NCBI GenBank assembly: GCA_964434775.1
Contig: CAYSWH010000022.1
Location: forward strand, 1-25,613
Length of the DNA stretch: 25,613 nucleotides
Direction of reading: 5' to 3'
Source of the DNA: CAYSWH01 sp964434775
GTDB taxonomy: Bacteria > Patescibacteriota > JACMRA01
Positions within the stretch are counted from its first letter, which is position 1. Every line of letters begins with the position of its first letter. The notes below the pieces were generated by a model, which searched no databases, was not told where the DNA came from, and was given only the letters and a program-made list of their open reading frames with translations. The position numbers and the translations under genes were made by a program. Shown here one piece after another: positions 1 through 10,500 of this stretch.

Positions 1-18
1 TCTAAAGTAAAGAAAAGG

Positions 19-3000
19 CTAAACCCCTACTTTGACTTGTTTTCTGTTTTGGTAGTAATAAGTCATACCTACAATTGAAAGGACTACGACAATGCCAATT
101 ATTCCAACTACACCACCGGTTGTTGCAGTAGTATTAAGCACAGAACAGGTTTCAGTTCGTCTTTCACTAAGAGGATTTCTGTCTTGATCTTCAGGCACTA
201 CAGATACTACATTAACTTCACAACTACCGATGGGAAATCCTTGGACTACGACTGCTTCCACAAGATATTCGGCGCTTCCGGCAGCCGGGATTTCACCTGT
301 AGTAAAGGTAATATTCGGGGTAGTCAACAAAGAGGTCAGACTGGCGGCACCAATCGGATAAACTCTAGTTACTCGAATATGGTCAGGATAGTTATCAACA
401 ACCTTGGTTGAACCGGGAGAACCTCCTAAGTTGGTTATTCTTAATTTATAGTAAACAGTATCCCCTACTTCAACAGTATTCTTCTTTTGGCTGTAATCGT
501 TTGGACCCGGATCAGGTTCGTTATCATCATATACCGCTTTTTCGGAAGCAAATTTATCCTCGGGATTAAATCTATCGTCGTCGCAGTTGTTTTCTCCGTT
601 AATGCCGGTAGATAGATCTCCGGGATGCTCCACACAAGCATTGTTTATAACCTCTTCTACATCTTGCAAATCACCTTGCAAGGTTACATCCATGGAAATA
701 TACATTACCTCACCTTTTACAAACTCCCCGTCAGTCCAAGGAATAGTCCATTTTTGCGGATTTTGCGGATCAACGGTGGCTACACCCAACGTACCCAATT
801 TGGTTAGATTACTTCTAGTCAGATCCATTCTCCAATTTCTAGGGTTAACCAACGTTTCAGGTAGAGTATCCACAATTTCCAACTCTTCAGCAGAACTTGG
901 ACCGTTGTTAGTTATTTCAAGAGTATAGGTTATTGTATCTCCATCAGTGAACGGACCCTCTCCTTCATGAACTTTTTGCAAAGCCAAATCAATTTGAGGT
1001 AGTTCGTCATCATCACAATTATTATCAGTAATCATATCTCTTTCTTCGTCTACACATGCATCATTGATAATCGGGTCAGTGTTGCCTTGAGTACCCCTCA
1101 CCGTTGCCTCAAAGGAAATAAAAATTGATTCACCGGCTCTAATTTCTCCACCTTCCCAATACACTTCTGCAACATTATTAGGACTCACATTAGGCTCTTC
1201 CGGTCCAAGCTCTCCAATTCTCTCTTCAGGTACCAATACTTCTCTGGTTTGACCTACTTCAGCTTCATCCAAGATTTTCCAATTAGTTGGATTTTCCAAG
1301 GTTTGCGGCAAGGCATCTACAATGGTAAATTTATCAAACGGATCCCTTCCTTCATTGGTTATCTTGAGAACGAAAGTGCCAACATCTCCATCATTGTAAT
1401 AAACAGGTGGCTCAGTATGTGTTTTTTCAATACTTAGATCGTACTGAGGAAGCTCATCATCGTCACAATCGTTTTCCTCATTCATATCATCTACGTGTTC
1501 TACACAAGCGTTATTTATAACGAAGATATCTTCAGTCAAAGTACCTTCAATAGTTGTGTCTACAGCAACCAAAATCCTATCTCCGGGATTAAAGACTCCG
1601 TCCTTCCAGTCAATCTTAACTATGGTTTCTCCTTCCAGGACTTCCCCTAAGCCTTCCGGTACTTCTCCACTCTCAGGATCAACAACACCCGTACTTGCCG
1701 GATCAAGAACTCCCGGTTCAGATGGTCTTGGTTGGCCGGGTTCTACAGGGTCTGAAGGATTATTTTCACCGTCATCATTACCTCCTTCAGAAGTATCTTC
1801 GGCTAACATGATTATGTCGGTAGATTCTCCTGCTTCTAAACCCTCTTCATCCTGCCAAAGAATAGTAAGATTAATATCATCGGCACCCTCACTGGAAACC
1901 GTTACTTCTCCTTTGTCTCCATTAACCACCCTTACAGAGTCTTCATCAGGCACAACACCTTCATTTGCAGGAAAGACTCTATTAAGTTCAAATTCATCCA
2001 ATTTAACATCTTCATTCTCTTCCTTAGCCGTAATCGTATAAGTATAAGTTATTTGGTTTCCATTTTTTTCGGTATTGGTTGTCAAAGTAGCATATTCTGT
2101 ATCTTCAACATTTTCCTCACCTTCCCCTGCCTGAGCCAATACTAGGTTAATTCCGTTCCTACTACCGCTTTTTTCGGGTTCGCCAGCATTAGCATTAATT
2201 GTGAAGGCAGTTGATTCACCCGCGGCCAGACCTTCCTCATCGGACCAAACAATAGTTGTTTCCAATTGTCCGTCAGAATCTGAAGATGAGACTTGTACTG
2301 ACCCGGGATTGTTGGGTACTACCTGTACTGAGTCTAAATCAGGTTCTACATTACTCGGCCATTCTTTTCTGGAAGTAAACTCATTTAACTTCCTGTCACC
2401 TACAGTATCTCTGGCAGTAATTGTATAGGTATAAGAAATATCATTGCCTGTCTGAATTTTTTCTATCTCAAGATCCGCATATTGAGTTTGTTCAGTAGTT
2501 ATTTCACTTTCAGGCTCATCAGTATCTATTTGATCATCAACTTCATCACCATTTCCGCTGTCATCCCCACCTTGATTATCATCTCCACCTTGATTATCAT
2601 CTCCGGAATCGTCAGAAGAATCGTCAGAAGAATCGTCACCTTCTTGACTATCTTCTTGGTCCGAACCTTCATCAGGGTTTTGTAGAGGTGGTCTTTCAAT
2701 TTGATCTATTGGAGCAGGCCCCTCGATAACACGCCAATTAGTTGGATCCTTGATAGTGGCAGGCAGTTTATCATATAATGTGAACTCTTCAACCGCAGTA
2801 GTTCCTACATTATCAATTTCAAAGACATATGTTAAGGTTGCACCGTCAACAAAAGGACCGGTACCTTCATGACTCTTTAGGAGAGATAAGTCTACAAGAG
2901 GTACATCATCCGGATCACAATCATCCTCTAGTTCACCTTGAGCATTAGTGTAAATAACACAAGCATCATTAACTACCGGCTCGATACTTTCTAAAGTTCC

Positions 3001-6000
3001 TTGAAGGGTAGCTACCGCACTAATCGTTATACTCTCACCCGGATCGAACTTAGAGTCACCCTCCGCTTGCCACTTGAAAGTAACAACTGTTCTACTACTC
3101 TCTGCTTCTTCATCAGCAGGTGCAGTCTGAATATCCACCAAAGTACCCTGAACATCCCCCTCGGTACTTTGTATAGTCCAATCTCTAGGATTTGTTAGAG
3201 TAGCCGGGAAAGTATCTTCAATTTGAAATTCCGTAAATCCGTATTCACTTTCCGGATAGGCCGGATTAGTAATTTTCAAGTAAAAAGTAACATCATCTCC
3301 ATCAGCATATGGTTCTTCAGATTCCTCATGAGTTTTATCAATTGTAAGTTTTCTAATTTTATCGTCCAAGCACTCATCCACGTAATTCACTTCATCGCCC
3401 ATTTGTGCCTTATTAAAGACTCTATTAGGATAAGTAGCCGGCGGAATATCACAAAGTTCGTCAGTTTCAGGGTCATCCGTAGATTGTGGGTCCTCAGGAA
3501 AGTCAGGTATCAAATTCATAGCCCTAACTGTACCCTTGAAGGTCAAATCTATCTTTTCTTCAGGCTGCATGACCAGGCCTGTAGTTGCCCAAGTAATCGT
3601 ACCTTTTGTTTCAGTACCGTTTGGACCTGTCACCGTAGGCACATGCGTAGATTCAATTGCTTGTCCATTAAACTCAATATCGTCAATCTCTATTGTATCT
3701 TCGTCAAAAATATCAGGATAGGTATCAACAACGTCATCTTTTAGCTCTGCCTGAATATCTCCAACAGTAGAAACTTCAATTTTGTAATATACGGTATCTC
3801 CTGATTCTCTATCAACATCGCTTTGCACCCAATTAATATTGTTTGGATCAGTTACATTTCCGTCATCATGGTACTTAATAAAGGTATATCTTCCTTCTTC
3901 CAAACATTCGTCGGTAATATCGGTTTCACTACCTGCAGTAGCCGTATTGGTAAATTTATGTTCATAGTAGTTTCCACCATCTGGACATTGACCATCGGGG
4001 GGACCTAAAGCTGAAAATACATCTCTAATCTCACCTTCAAATATAAGTTCAATAGGAGCATCTCCGGGATTTAAGACTCCGAGATTAGCCCATGTTATTG
4101 TTCTACTGCCTTCATCATGTTGATCAAAAGAAGATGGTTGCAAAGCGGTAACACTTCCCTGCTTAAATATATCAGGATAGGTATCTGTTACATTCGGAAT
4201 TTCGACCGGAGAGTCACCCTCATGGGTAAGTTTTAATTTGTAGTATACTGTATCCCCGGGGATTCTGTTCTGCGGTTCACTAGTCCAATCTCCGTCACTT
4301 GAATTTAACGGATCCCAATCATCAGGTACGGTATTTACATTATGTAGTTTTTCAAAGGTATATCTTCCTTCTTCCAAACATTCGTCGACGGTATCTTCAC
4401 CATCACCCATCCTAGCCAAATTGGTAAATTTATGATCGTAATACTGATCACCTTCCGGACACTGTCCTTCAGGAGACCCTAGCTGTCCGAAAACATCTCT
4501 GATCTCACCTTTAAAAATCAATTTCTTGTCAGGATCTCCCGGATTCATAGTACCGAGATTATCCCATACAATTCTTCTTGCATCCGAACTAGGATCATGA
4601 CTGCTAAAATCAGGTTGAATTGATTGTACCGAACCTTCTTTGAAAATATCGGGGTATTTGTCTCTAACTTCAGGAAGGTTGACAGGACCATCACCCTCGT
4701 GCCTTATTCTTATCATGTAGAAAACCGTTTCTCCGGGAAGTCTGTTTACGGGGTCACCCGTCCATTCACTATCAGCCGCATTTACTGCATCCCAATCCGC
4801 TGCAACTCGATTTTTGTTGTGTAATTTTTCAAAATTATAACCGCCTTCAGGAATTTCAATACAAGTAGTGGATTTTTTACCATCTTGGCTTCCTTCTACC
4901 ACTACGTTATTGTCTCTACAGTCTCCGGAATTAACATTTGTTAGCTGATCTCTGCTTTTGACTTGAACAGAATACACCAAAGAATGCCTTTCACTTTGAC
5001 CCAGTTTTCCAATGCCTGTCCAAGTTATTTCGTCTCCTTCTTTTACAGCGTTACCTTTGCCCGGCTGAGTGATCAAAGTTAAACTTCCTCTATCAAAGAT
5101 ATCACCGTAATCGTTTGAGAAAATATCTCTAAAATCAGATACTTCATTTGTCTCTTCCCCGGGTCCGTCAGCGGACCAAACTTGCACTCTATAATAAACA
5201 GTACTTCCGGGTTGAATATTATCTATTCTAGTCTGCCAATTACTTTGATCGGTAGATACTTTTTTGTCGTAATCCCAAGGAAGCTCATCCGGCTCAGGAA
5301 TATCAATACAAGTAGTGGATTTTTTACCATCTTGGCTTCCGGCTACTACTACATTATTGTCTCTACAGTCTCCCGAATTTACATTTGTAAGTTCTGCTTG
5401 ACTTTTGACTTGAACAGAATACACCAAAGATATTCTTTCTCCTTTAGTTAGTTTAGGTATATTAACCCAATCCAGCCTGTCTCCGTTTCTGTATGCGTCA
5501 CCTTTATCCGTTTGCACTACCTGCAGACTATTATAGTCGAACATCTCACCATAATTTCCTGAAAAGATATCAAGAAGGTCAGGAATATCCTCCGTTTCAT
5601 TTCCCTCTCCATCTCCGGCCCAGACTTGAACTCTATAGTAAACAGTACTACCAGGTTGGACATTTTCTATCCTTTCTTGCCAGTTATTTTGATCGGTAGA
5701 TACTTTTTTGTCGTAATCCCAAGGAAGCTCATCCGGCTCAGGAATATCAATACAAGTAGTGGATTTTTTACCATCTTGGCTTCCGGCTACTACTACATTA
5801 TTGTCTCTACAGTCTCCCGAATTTACATTTGTAAGTTCTGCTTGACTTTTGACTTGAACAGAATACACCAAAGATATTCTTTCTCCTTTAGTTAGTTTAG
5901 GTATATTAACCCAATCCAGCCTGTCTCCGTTTCTGTATGCGTCACCTTTATCCGTTTGCACTACCTGCAGACTATTATAGTCGAACATCTCACCATAATT

Positions 6001-7455
6001 TCCTGAAAAGATATCAAGAAGGTCAGGAATATCCTCCGTTTCATTTCCCTCTCCATCTCCGGCCCAGACTTGAACTCTATAGTAAACAGTACTACCAGGT
6101 TGGACATTTTCTATCCTTTCTTGCCAGTTATTTTGATCGGTAGATACTTTTTTGTCGTAATCCCAAGGAAGTGGGCGCTCCTCAGTTTCTTCTACTGTTA
6201 ACTCCGGCCCCCAAGTAGTATACGGAATCATCACTACCTCTGCTGGATTTTCAAAAGGAGCTGTTACCTGCCAAGCCTCGCTACCGGCATTATTTGCAGT
6301 TCTCTTTGTCCAAAAACCCCTATCTTCCAAAGATATACTATTACCATGCTCAATTGTAACTTTTCTGGTTTCATTATCTTTTACTTCTAAAAGGGGAACC
6401 TGTTTGGTAGTTCCGGGTGCAATAACACCAAGATCAATTCCGGTACAACTCCCAGATTTCTCTTCATACATACCTAGAGTTAACTGATCACAATTACCAC
6501 CCCCTCCAACTAAAGATATTTGTGGACTAACATTATACCCCGTTTCGTTTTTTAAAGTAAAATTCAAATCAATTATAGTATTACTTCCTTGCTTTCTTTT
6601 ATTCTCGATAGTAACTGATTTTATCATGGCAGTCATTCCCGTCTCAAACTCATTAGCTAAATCCCCTTGAGTCTTTTCATCCCGATTTATAATCCAAGGC
6701 ACTAAGGGATTATAAGTAATCTTACCACTATCAGCATAAAAATAAGTACCTTGCCTGGTTCCCGGAGATCCTCCCCAATTATAATTAATTCCATTTCCTG
6801 TAGCATGACCGGTTCTCCCATCATTCATTAACATATCGTCTTTAGCCATAGTTGCAAGAGAACTACCATCATTAGGATCAGGAGGTTGAGAATTTGCAAA
6901 TACCGCATACCCGTAAACTCCAACTTGACCAGGCTCCTGGTTATAATGATGTGCAGAGAAGAAAACTGTTGCATGAGGGGGAACAGATACGGAAGTGAAA
7001 CTATTATTTCTGACAAACGCTCCCGGAGCCAGACCACTGTCAGTCCTTACAAGAGAATCAAAATTCCTACTAAGCAAGACACCTTTTTCTGCCCCTCTTG
7101 TTTCCCCGCTGTAACTTATTCCCCCTGGTGTCGGAGAAGAAGAATTAGCCGGATAATTATCACCTCCAATTGCAAATGCACTATTCAATTTACAATCCTG
7201 TAGATTTCCACCATCCCAAGTTCCATCAGCAAAAGCACTTTGGTTTGAATTATACAAAGAAGCTGCAAAAACCGACCCGAACATTACCAACCCTACAAAG
7301 GCACCTATTACCCCATATTTGTATGCCGGTTTTTTCTGAAACAGAATTTTCATCTGATCAAGGAAGTTTTTGGGTTCCGATTGCTTACTTTTACCCACCC
7401 TTCTGTTGGTGGCTGTGGTTTTTTTTGGACGAGTGCTTTTACTTTTGATGGCCAT
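19..7455 (-). CDS. Giant DUF11-repeat cell-surface protein, anchored in the membrane (2478 aa)
   Basis: A probable surface stalk or adhesin; its ligand cannot be read from the sequence. Residues 1-46 are Lys/Arg-rich and cytoplasmic, followed by a transmembrane helix (about 47-70) and a head domain to about 428 that is shared with the 1476-aa neighbour. Three A units follow (about 428-870, starting WDYDKKVSTDQ), then three B units (about 870-1365, YTFEKLHN then PGDTVYYKL and YPDIF), then five DUF11-like C units (about 1365-2440). Four C-unit ends carry a paired-Cys signature (ACV...CDDDELPQ). The second C unit is split by about 350 residues (about 1590-1940) made of an Asp/Ser-rich linker, two inserted modules and a Pro-rich linker. 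The C-terminus (TATTGG, a hydrophobic stretch, then NRKQVKVGV) is a membrane or sortase-like tail. The ATG start lies 3' of its own promoter and has no Shine-Dalgarno. The stop is TAG. The gene frame and surface location are secure; the function is not known. Confidence 0.93.
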   Translation of the reverse strand: MAIKSKSTRPKKTTATNRRVGKSKQSEPKNFLDQMKILFQKKPAYKYGVIGAFVGLVMFGSVFAASLYNSNQSAFADGTWDGGNLQDCKLNSAFAIGGDNYPANSSSPTPGGISYSGETRGAEKGVLLSRNFDSLVRTDSGLAPGAFVRNNSFTSVSVPPHATVFFSAHHYNQEPGQVGVYGYAVFANSQPPDPNDGSSLATMAKDDMLMNDGRTGHATGNGINYNWGGSPGTRQGTYFYADSGKITYNPLVPWIINRDEKTQGDLANEFETGMTAMIKSVTIENKRKQGSNTIIDLNFTLKNETGYNVSPQISLVGGGGNCDQLTLGMYEEKSGSCTGIDLGVIAPGTTKQVPLLEVKDNETRKVTIEHGNSISLEDRGFWTKRTANNAGSEAWQVTAPFENPAEVVMIPYTTWGPELTVEETEERPLPWDYDKKVSTDQNNWQERIENVQPGSTVYYRVQVWAGDGEGNETEDIPDLLDIFSGNYGEMFDYNSLQVVQTDKGDAYRNGDRLDWVNIPKLTKGERISLVYSVQVKSQAELTNVNSGDCRDNNVVVAGSQDGKKSTTCIDIPEPDELPWDYDKKVSTDQNNWQERIENVQPGSTVYYRVQVWAGDGEGNETEDIPDLLDIFSGNYGEMFDYNSLQVVQTDKGDAYRNGDRLDWVNIPKLTKGERISLVYSVQVKSQAELTNVNSGDCRDNNVVVAGSQDGKKSTTCIDIPEPDELPWDYDKKVSTDQSNWQTRIDNIQPGSTVYYRVQVWSADGPGEETNEVSDFRDIFSNDYGDIFDRGSLTLITQPGKGNAVKEGDEITWTGIGKLGQSERHSLVYSVQVKSRDQLTNVNSGDCRDNNVVVEGSQDGKKSTTCIEIPEGGYNFEKLHNKNRVAADWDAVNAADSEWTGDPVNRLPGETVFYMIRIRHEGDGPVNLPEVRDKYPDIFKEGSVQSIQPDFSSHDPSSDARRIVWDNLGTMNPGDPDKKLIFKGEIRDVFGQLGSPEGQCPEGDQYYDHKFTNLARMGDGEDTVDECLEEGRYTFEKLHNVNTVPDDWDPLNSSDGDWTSEPQNRIPGDTVYYKLKLTHEGDSPVEIPNVTDTYPDIFKQGSVTALQPSSFDQHDEGSRTITWANLGVLNPGDAPIELIFEGEIRDVFSALGPPDGQCPDGGNYYEHKFTNTATAGSETDITDECLEEGRYTFIKYHDDGNVTDPNNINWVQSDVDRESGDTVYYKIEVSTVGDIQAELKDDVVDTYPDIFDEDTIEIDDIEFNGQAIESTHVPTVTGPNGTETKGTITWATTGLVMQPEEKIDLTFKGTVRAMNLIPDFPEDPQSTDDPETDELCDIPPATYPNRVFNKAQMGDEVNYVDECLDDKIRKLTIDKTHEESEEPYADGDDVTFYLKITNPAYPESEYGFTEFQIEDTFPATLTNPRDWTIQSTEGDVQGTLVDIQTAPADEEAESSRTVVTFKWQAEGDSKFDPGESITISAVATLQGTLESIEPVVNDACVIYTNAQGELEDDCDPDDVPLVDLSLLKSHEGTGPFVDGATLTYVFEIDNVGTTAVEEFTLYDKLPATIKDPTNWRVIEGPAPIDQIERPPLQNPDEGSDQEDSQEGDDSSDDSSDDSGDDNQGGDDNQGGDDSGNGDEVDDQIDTDEPESEITTEQTQYADLEIEKIQTGNDISYTYTITARDTVGDRKLNEFTSRKEWPSNVEPDLDSVQVVPNNPGSVQVSSSDSDGQLETTIVWSDEEGLAAGESTAFTINANAGEPEKSGSRNGINLVLAQAGEGEENVEDTEYATLTTNTEKNGNQITYTYTITAKEENEDVKLDEFELNRVFPANEGVVPDEDSVRVVNGDKGEVTVSSEGADDINLTILWQDEEGLEAGESTDIIMLAEDTSEGGNDDGENNPSDPVEPGQPRPSEPGVLDPASTGVVDPESGEVPEGLGEVLEGETIVKIDWKDGVFNPGDRILVAVDTTIEGTLTEDIFVINNACVEHVDDMNEENDCDDDELPQYDLSIEKTHTEPPVYYNDGDVGTFVLKITNEGRDPFDKFTIVDALPQTLENPTNWKILDEAEVGQTREVLVPEERIGELGPEEPNVSPNNVAEVYWEGGEIRAGESIFISFEATVRGTQGNTDPIINDACVDEERDMITDNNCDDDELPQIDLALQKVHEGEGPFTDGDTITYTLEITNNGPSSAEELEIVDTLPETLVNPRNWRMDLTRSNLTKLGTLGVATVDPQNPQKWTIPWTDGEFVKGEVMYISMDVTLQGDLQDVEEVINNACVEHPGDLSTGINGENNCDDDRFNPEDKFASEKAVYDDNEPDPGPNDYSQKKNTVEVGDTVYYKLRITNLGGSPGSTKVVDNYPDHIRVTRVYPIGAASLTSLLTTPNITFTTGEIPAAGSAEYLVEAVVVQGFPIGSCEVNVVSVVPEDQDRNPLSERRTETCSVLNTTATTGGVVGIIGIVVVLSIVGMTYYYQNRKQVKVGV
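1790..2094 (-). other. Inserted module ii (about residues 1788-1888), second copy in tandem
   Basis: It starts YATLTTNTEKNG, with core TYTYTITAKEE, DEFELNRVFP and ILWQDEEGLEAGEST, so it is homologous to module i and to the module in the neighbouring protein. It lacks the NGINLVLAQA ending. A Gly/Asp/Pro-rich linker follows instead, before the host domain resumes near residue 1942. The right edge is approximate. Confidence 0.7.
2128..2481 (-). other. Inserted module i (residues 1659-1776) nested in a DUF11-like unit
   Basis: This segment begins YADLEIEK, has the core SYTYTITARD, NEFTSRKEW, ETTIVWSDEEGLAAGEST, and ends NGINLVLAQA. It lies between the two halves of a C unit: the first half ends near DPTNWRVIEG and the second resumes at GETIVKIDW. 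A close relative occurs at residues 732-847 of the 1476-aa neighbour inside a different host domain, and a second copy follows directly. Family name not recognised. Confidence 0.75.
2567..2638 (-). repeat. Short tandem repeats encoding the Asp/Ser/Gly-rich linker
   Basis: Two exact copies of an 18-bp unit (2567-2584 and 2585-2602) are followed by a 12-bp unit (2606-2617, 2618-2629 and a partial copy 2630-2638). They encode the acidic linker DDNQGG/SSDDSSDD just before the inserted modules. Both periods are multiples of three. Such tracts can vary in length by slippage and make flexible spacers between domains. Confidence 0.85.
5244..6171 (-). repeat. Perfect in-frame tandem duplication, 444-bp unit
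   Basis: Bases 5244-5727 match 5688-6171 at every position I compared, a shift of 444 bp (148 codons). There are thus two complete identical A units (5244-5687 and 5688-6131) plus 40 bp of a third. A third, clearly diverged unit (about 4845-5243) follows in the gene. The period keeps the reading frame, so gain or loss of a unit would change stalk length without breaking the protein. Identity including third codon positions indicates very recent duplication or gene conversion. Confidence 0.95.
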
Positions 7456-7509
7456 AGAAATATTTGTTTTTGTTTTCTGAACTAATTCTTTTTGTTTTTT
7501 CTAATTATA

Positions 7510-7539
7510 AGTATATATTACTTTTTATATTTTTTCCAA
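7510..7539 (-). promoter_or_regulatory. Predicted sigma70-type promoter of the 2478-aa gene
   Basis: On the minus strand, TTGGAA (7534-7539) and TATACT (7510-7515) are separated by exactly 18 bp, which puts transcription start about 48 nt before the ATG at 7455. The element lies between this gene and the stop of the upstream paralog (7573), so the two genes need not be co-transcribed. The paralog's promoter has the same layout. A TATAAT overlaps slightly downstream and could serve instead. Prediction by inspection only. Confidence 0.55.
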
Positions 7540-7572
7540 TTGTTTTTATTTGTTAGGTTCTAAGTACCTTGA

Positions 7573-10500
7573 TTATACTTGCATATCTGATCTGGTTTTT
7601 TTGTAATACATATACCCTCCGGCCATTATCAAGGCAGAAATCATACCGACAAATATCGTACCGATTATTCCACCTGATTGAGGTGTATCAATATCTTCTC
7701 TTGGTAAGCATTCGTCAACTTCACTAGTTAAATTACCCATCCTGGCTTCATTGGTATATTTATCAGGATGACCGACATTGCTTGGCGGACATTCACCGGA
7801 TTGCGGAACACCGTCTTCCATGATTGATCCTCTGATTTTACCATCAAATCTTAATTCAATTTGTTCTCCGGGTTCCAATTTTCTACCCTGCATAGGCCAA
7901 ACAATTTTTCTGCCATAGACCTGTCCTTCGTAATTAATATTAAAAGGACCTTGAACATCAAAAATATCAGGATAAGTGTCTTCCACATCGTCTTCAAAGA
8001 CTACGGTACCACCACTAATATGCCTCAAAACAATCCGATAATGAACAATATCTCCCGGATCCCTGCTAATCGGTCTTCTGGTCCATTGATATACAGATCC
8101 GCTACCATCATCATGCTCTTTAACCATTTCAAATTCTCCACCCATATTTACACACTCATCCACAAAATCTTCCAAACCGTTAAAAATAGCAATGTTTCTA
8201 TATCTATTAGGATAAGTTGCCGGCGGAATATCACAGTCTTCGGCCAACGGTTCGGGTATACCTTCGATCTCTCTAACCACACCTTGATACCGCAATTCCA
8301 AAACTTCCCCAGGCTGCAAAACTCTTCCTTGCACCGGCCAAGTGATAACCCATTCGTACTGAGCTTCACCGGAAGGCCTAGCCTCCCCTGAATAGTCTTC
8401 ACCTGAAACTAATTGCCCCTCTTGGTTAATGTTTGTAGGTCGGTCGTCAAAGATTGCCGGTACCATATCAATAACATCAGTTGGTAATTCAACTTCATTT
8501 TCTCCGGTAGCTTTTACTTGAATATTATAATAAACCGTATCTCCAGGCTCCCTGTCAACATCATATGTTACCCAGTTAATGTTGTTGGGATCGCTTACTT
8601 CTCCGTCATCATGAGTTTTTAAGAATTCAAAATCACCGGGATTTGGTAGACACTCATTAACTAAACTTATTAATCCGCCAAGTTCAGCTACATTTGTGTA
8701 TTTATCAGGGTAATTACCAACCGAACCGGGACATTCGTCGTCATCCGGGATACCGTCTTCAATAATAGTATCTCTTATTGTGCCTTCAAACCTGGCAAAA
8801 ATCACCTGATCAGGGCCTACGGTTCTACCGGCAGTCGGCCAAACAATTGTTTCCCCTTGTATTTCTCCTACTTCCTCTCTTTCTCCGTCAACATTAATTA
8901 AATGAATGTTTGTAGGTCCGGTTTCATCAAAAATATTCGGGTAAGTATCAACCAAATCATCATCTATTTCACCTTCACCCTCTGTGTTCGGATTGTATAT
9001 TTCAATTTGGTAATATACTTTATCGCCCGGATCTCTGGCTACGGGATCTCTAATCCAGTTTATGTCATCCGGATCAGTAACATTTCCGTCGTCATGTTTT
9101 TTGATAAAATCATACTCACCAAGTTCCACGCAGACCTTAATTTTGTCAGTTACTTTGCCGGCATCTTTAACTGATACTTCATTAGTTGCACACTTATCAG
9201 GGTCGTCTTTTGGTAAGACTTCGGCAGGAAGCACAACCGCCGAGTATTCCAAAGATAAGCTTTCACCGGCTTTAAGAGTACCGAGGTTAGTAAACTCGAT
9301 AATGACCTGTGAATCTTCGCTTTCAATCTTATCCCAAGAAGCTCCTTCAGGCAAAGTACTCTCATCGACGGTAATACTATCAAAATCAAAAATCTCTCCT
9401 TCAATTATGTCATCCAAGTCCGGAACTGCAATTTCATCACTAGGGATTTCTTCTTCCTCTTCGGCCTGAGCTAAAACTAAGTTAATTCCATTGGAATTCC
9501 CACTTTGACTATTATCAGTTGCTTGCATGGTAATAACAGTAGATTCTCCCGCAGCTAAACCAGGATCTGCAGACCAGACAATTTGAGTTTCCAGATTATC
9601 TCCGCTATCATCACTATCGGTTGTAACCGAACCGGGATTACCCTCAACAACAGCCGCCGAGGCTAAATCAGGTTCCATGCTATCCAACCACTCTCTTTGG
9701 ATTGTGAATTCGTTCAAAGTTCTATCCTCGACAGAATCCTTGGCAGTTATAGTATAAGTGTATAAGACGTTGCTTCCGTCCTGCTCTTTTCTTGTTGTTA
9801 AAGTGGCATATGTAGTTTCCTGCACAGTCTCTTCTCCGTCACCAGGCTCTTCAGGCTCTCCTTCGTCATCTTCTCCGTCATCTGAACTGTCATCATTTCC
9901 GTCTGCACGAATAGCATTTACTCTAATTCTGTATTTAACTTCTTCTCCAGGATTTACAGTCTGATCATCAGTAGTCCATTCTCCGTCCTCACCAAGTTCT
10001 TGGTTCCAAACTTCTTTAATATATTCCAGCTCCAAATCTTCCTCTACACAAACTCTAATTTTGTCAGTTAGATCATCTCCTCCCCCTCTGACAGTAACCA
10101 CATTTTCAGAACAACGCTCTTCTCCGATGGGTAAATCATCAGCATCTTTTACCTGAGCTTGATACTCCAAAGACAGGCTCTCGCCCTCATCAGCATTCAA
10201 TTCACCTAAATCAGTAAATTCAATGGTTACACTATCTCCATTATCAACTTTATTCCAAGATGCCCCTTCCGGCAAAGTACTCTCATCAACTGTTATACTT
10301 TCAAAATCAAAAATTTCTCCTTCAATCACATCATCCAAATCATCAACTACAATAACTCCTTCACCCGAGGAAGTTACATTTATCCTATATTTTACTATTT
10401 CTTCCGGAGATACAGTTTGCTCCTGGTTAGTCCAGTCATTAATCTCTTCACTCCAAACTTGTTTTTCATGGTCAATATTAGGGTCACCCACATTAACATC

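Noticed and set aside
2567..2638. Short regular repeats as a CRISPR array
   Set aside because: They are contiguous 18- and 12-bp coding repeats with no spacers and encode an acidic linker.
3223..3744. Plus-strand open frame of 173 codons (and others such as 1556-2041 and 7861-8391)
   Set aside because: It lies antisense to a giant repeat gene; its translation has no family features and mirrors the biased composition of the real gene.
5493..6143. Two identical 68-codon open frames on the plus strand
   Set aside because: They are antisense shadows of the exact 444-bp tandem repeat, not duplicated genes.
7540..7572. Possible terminator between the two giant paralogs
   Set aside because: The best stem (AGGT/ACCT) is four base pairs and is not followed by a T run.
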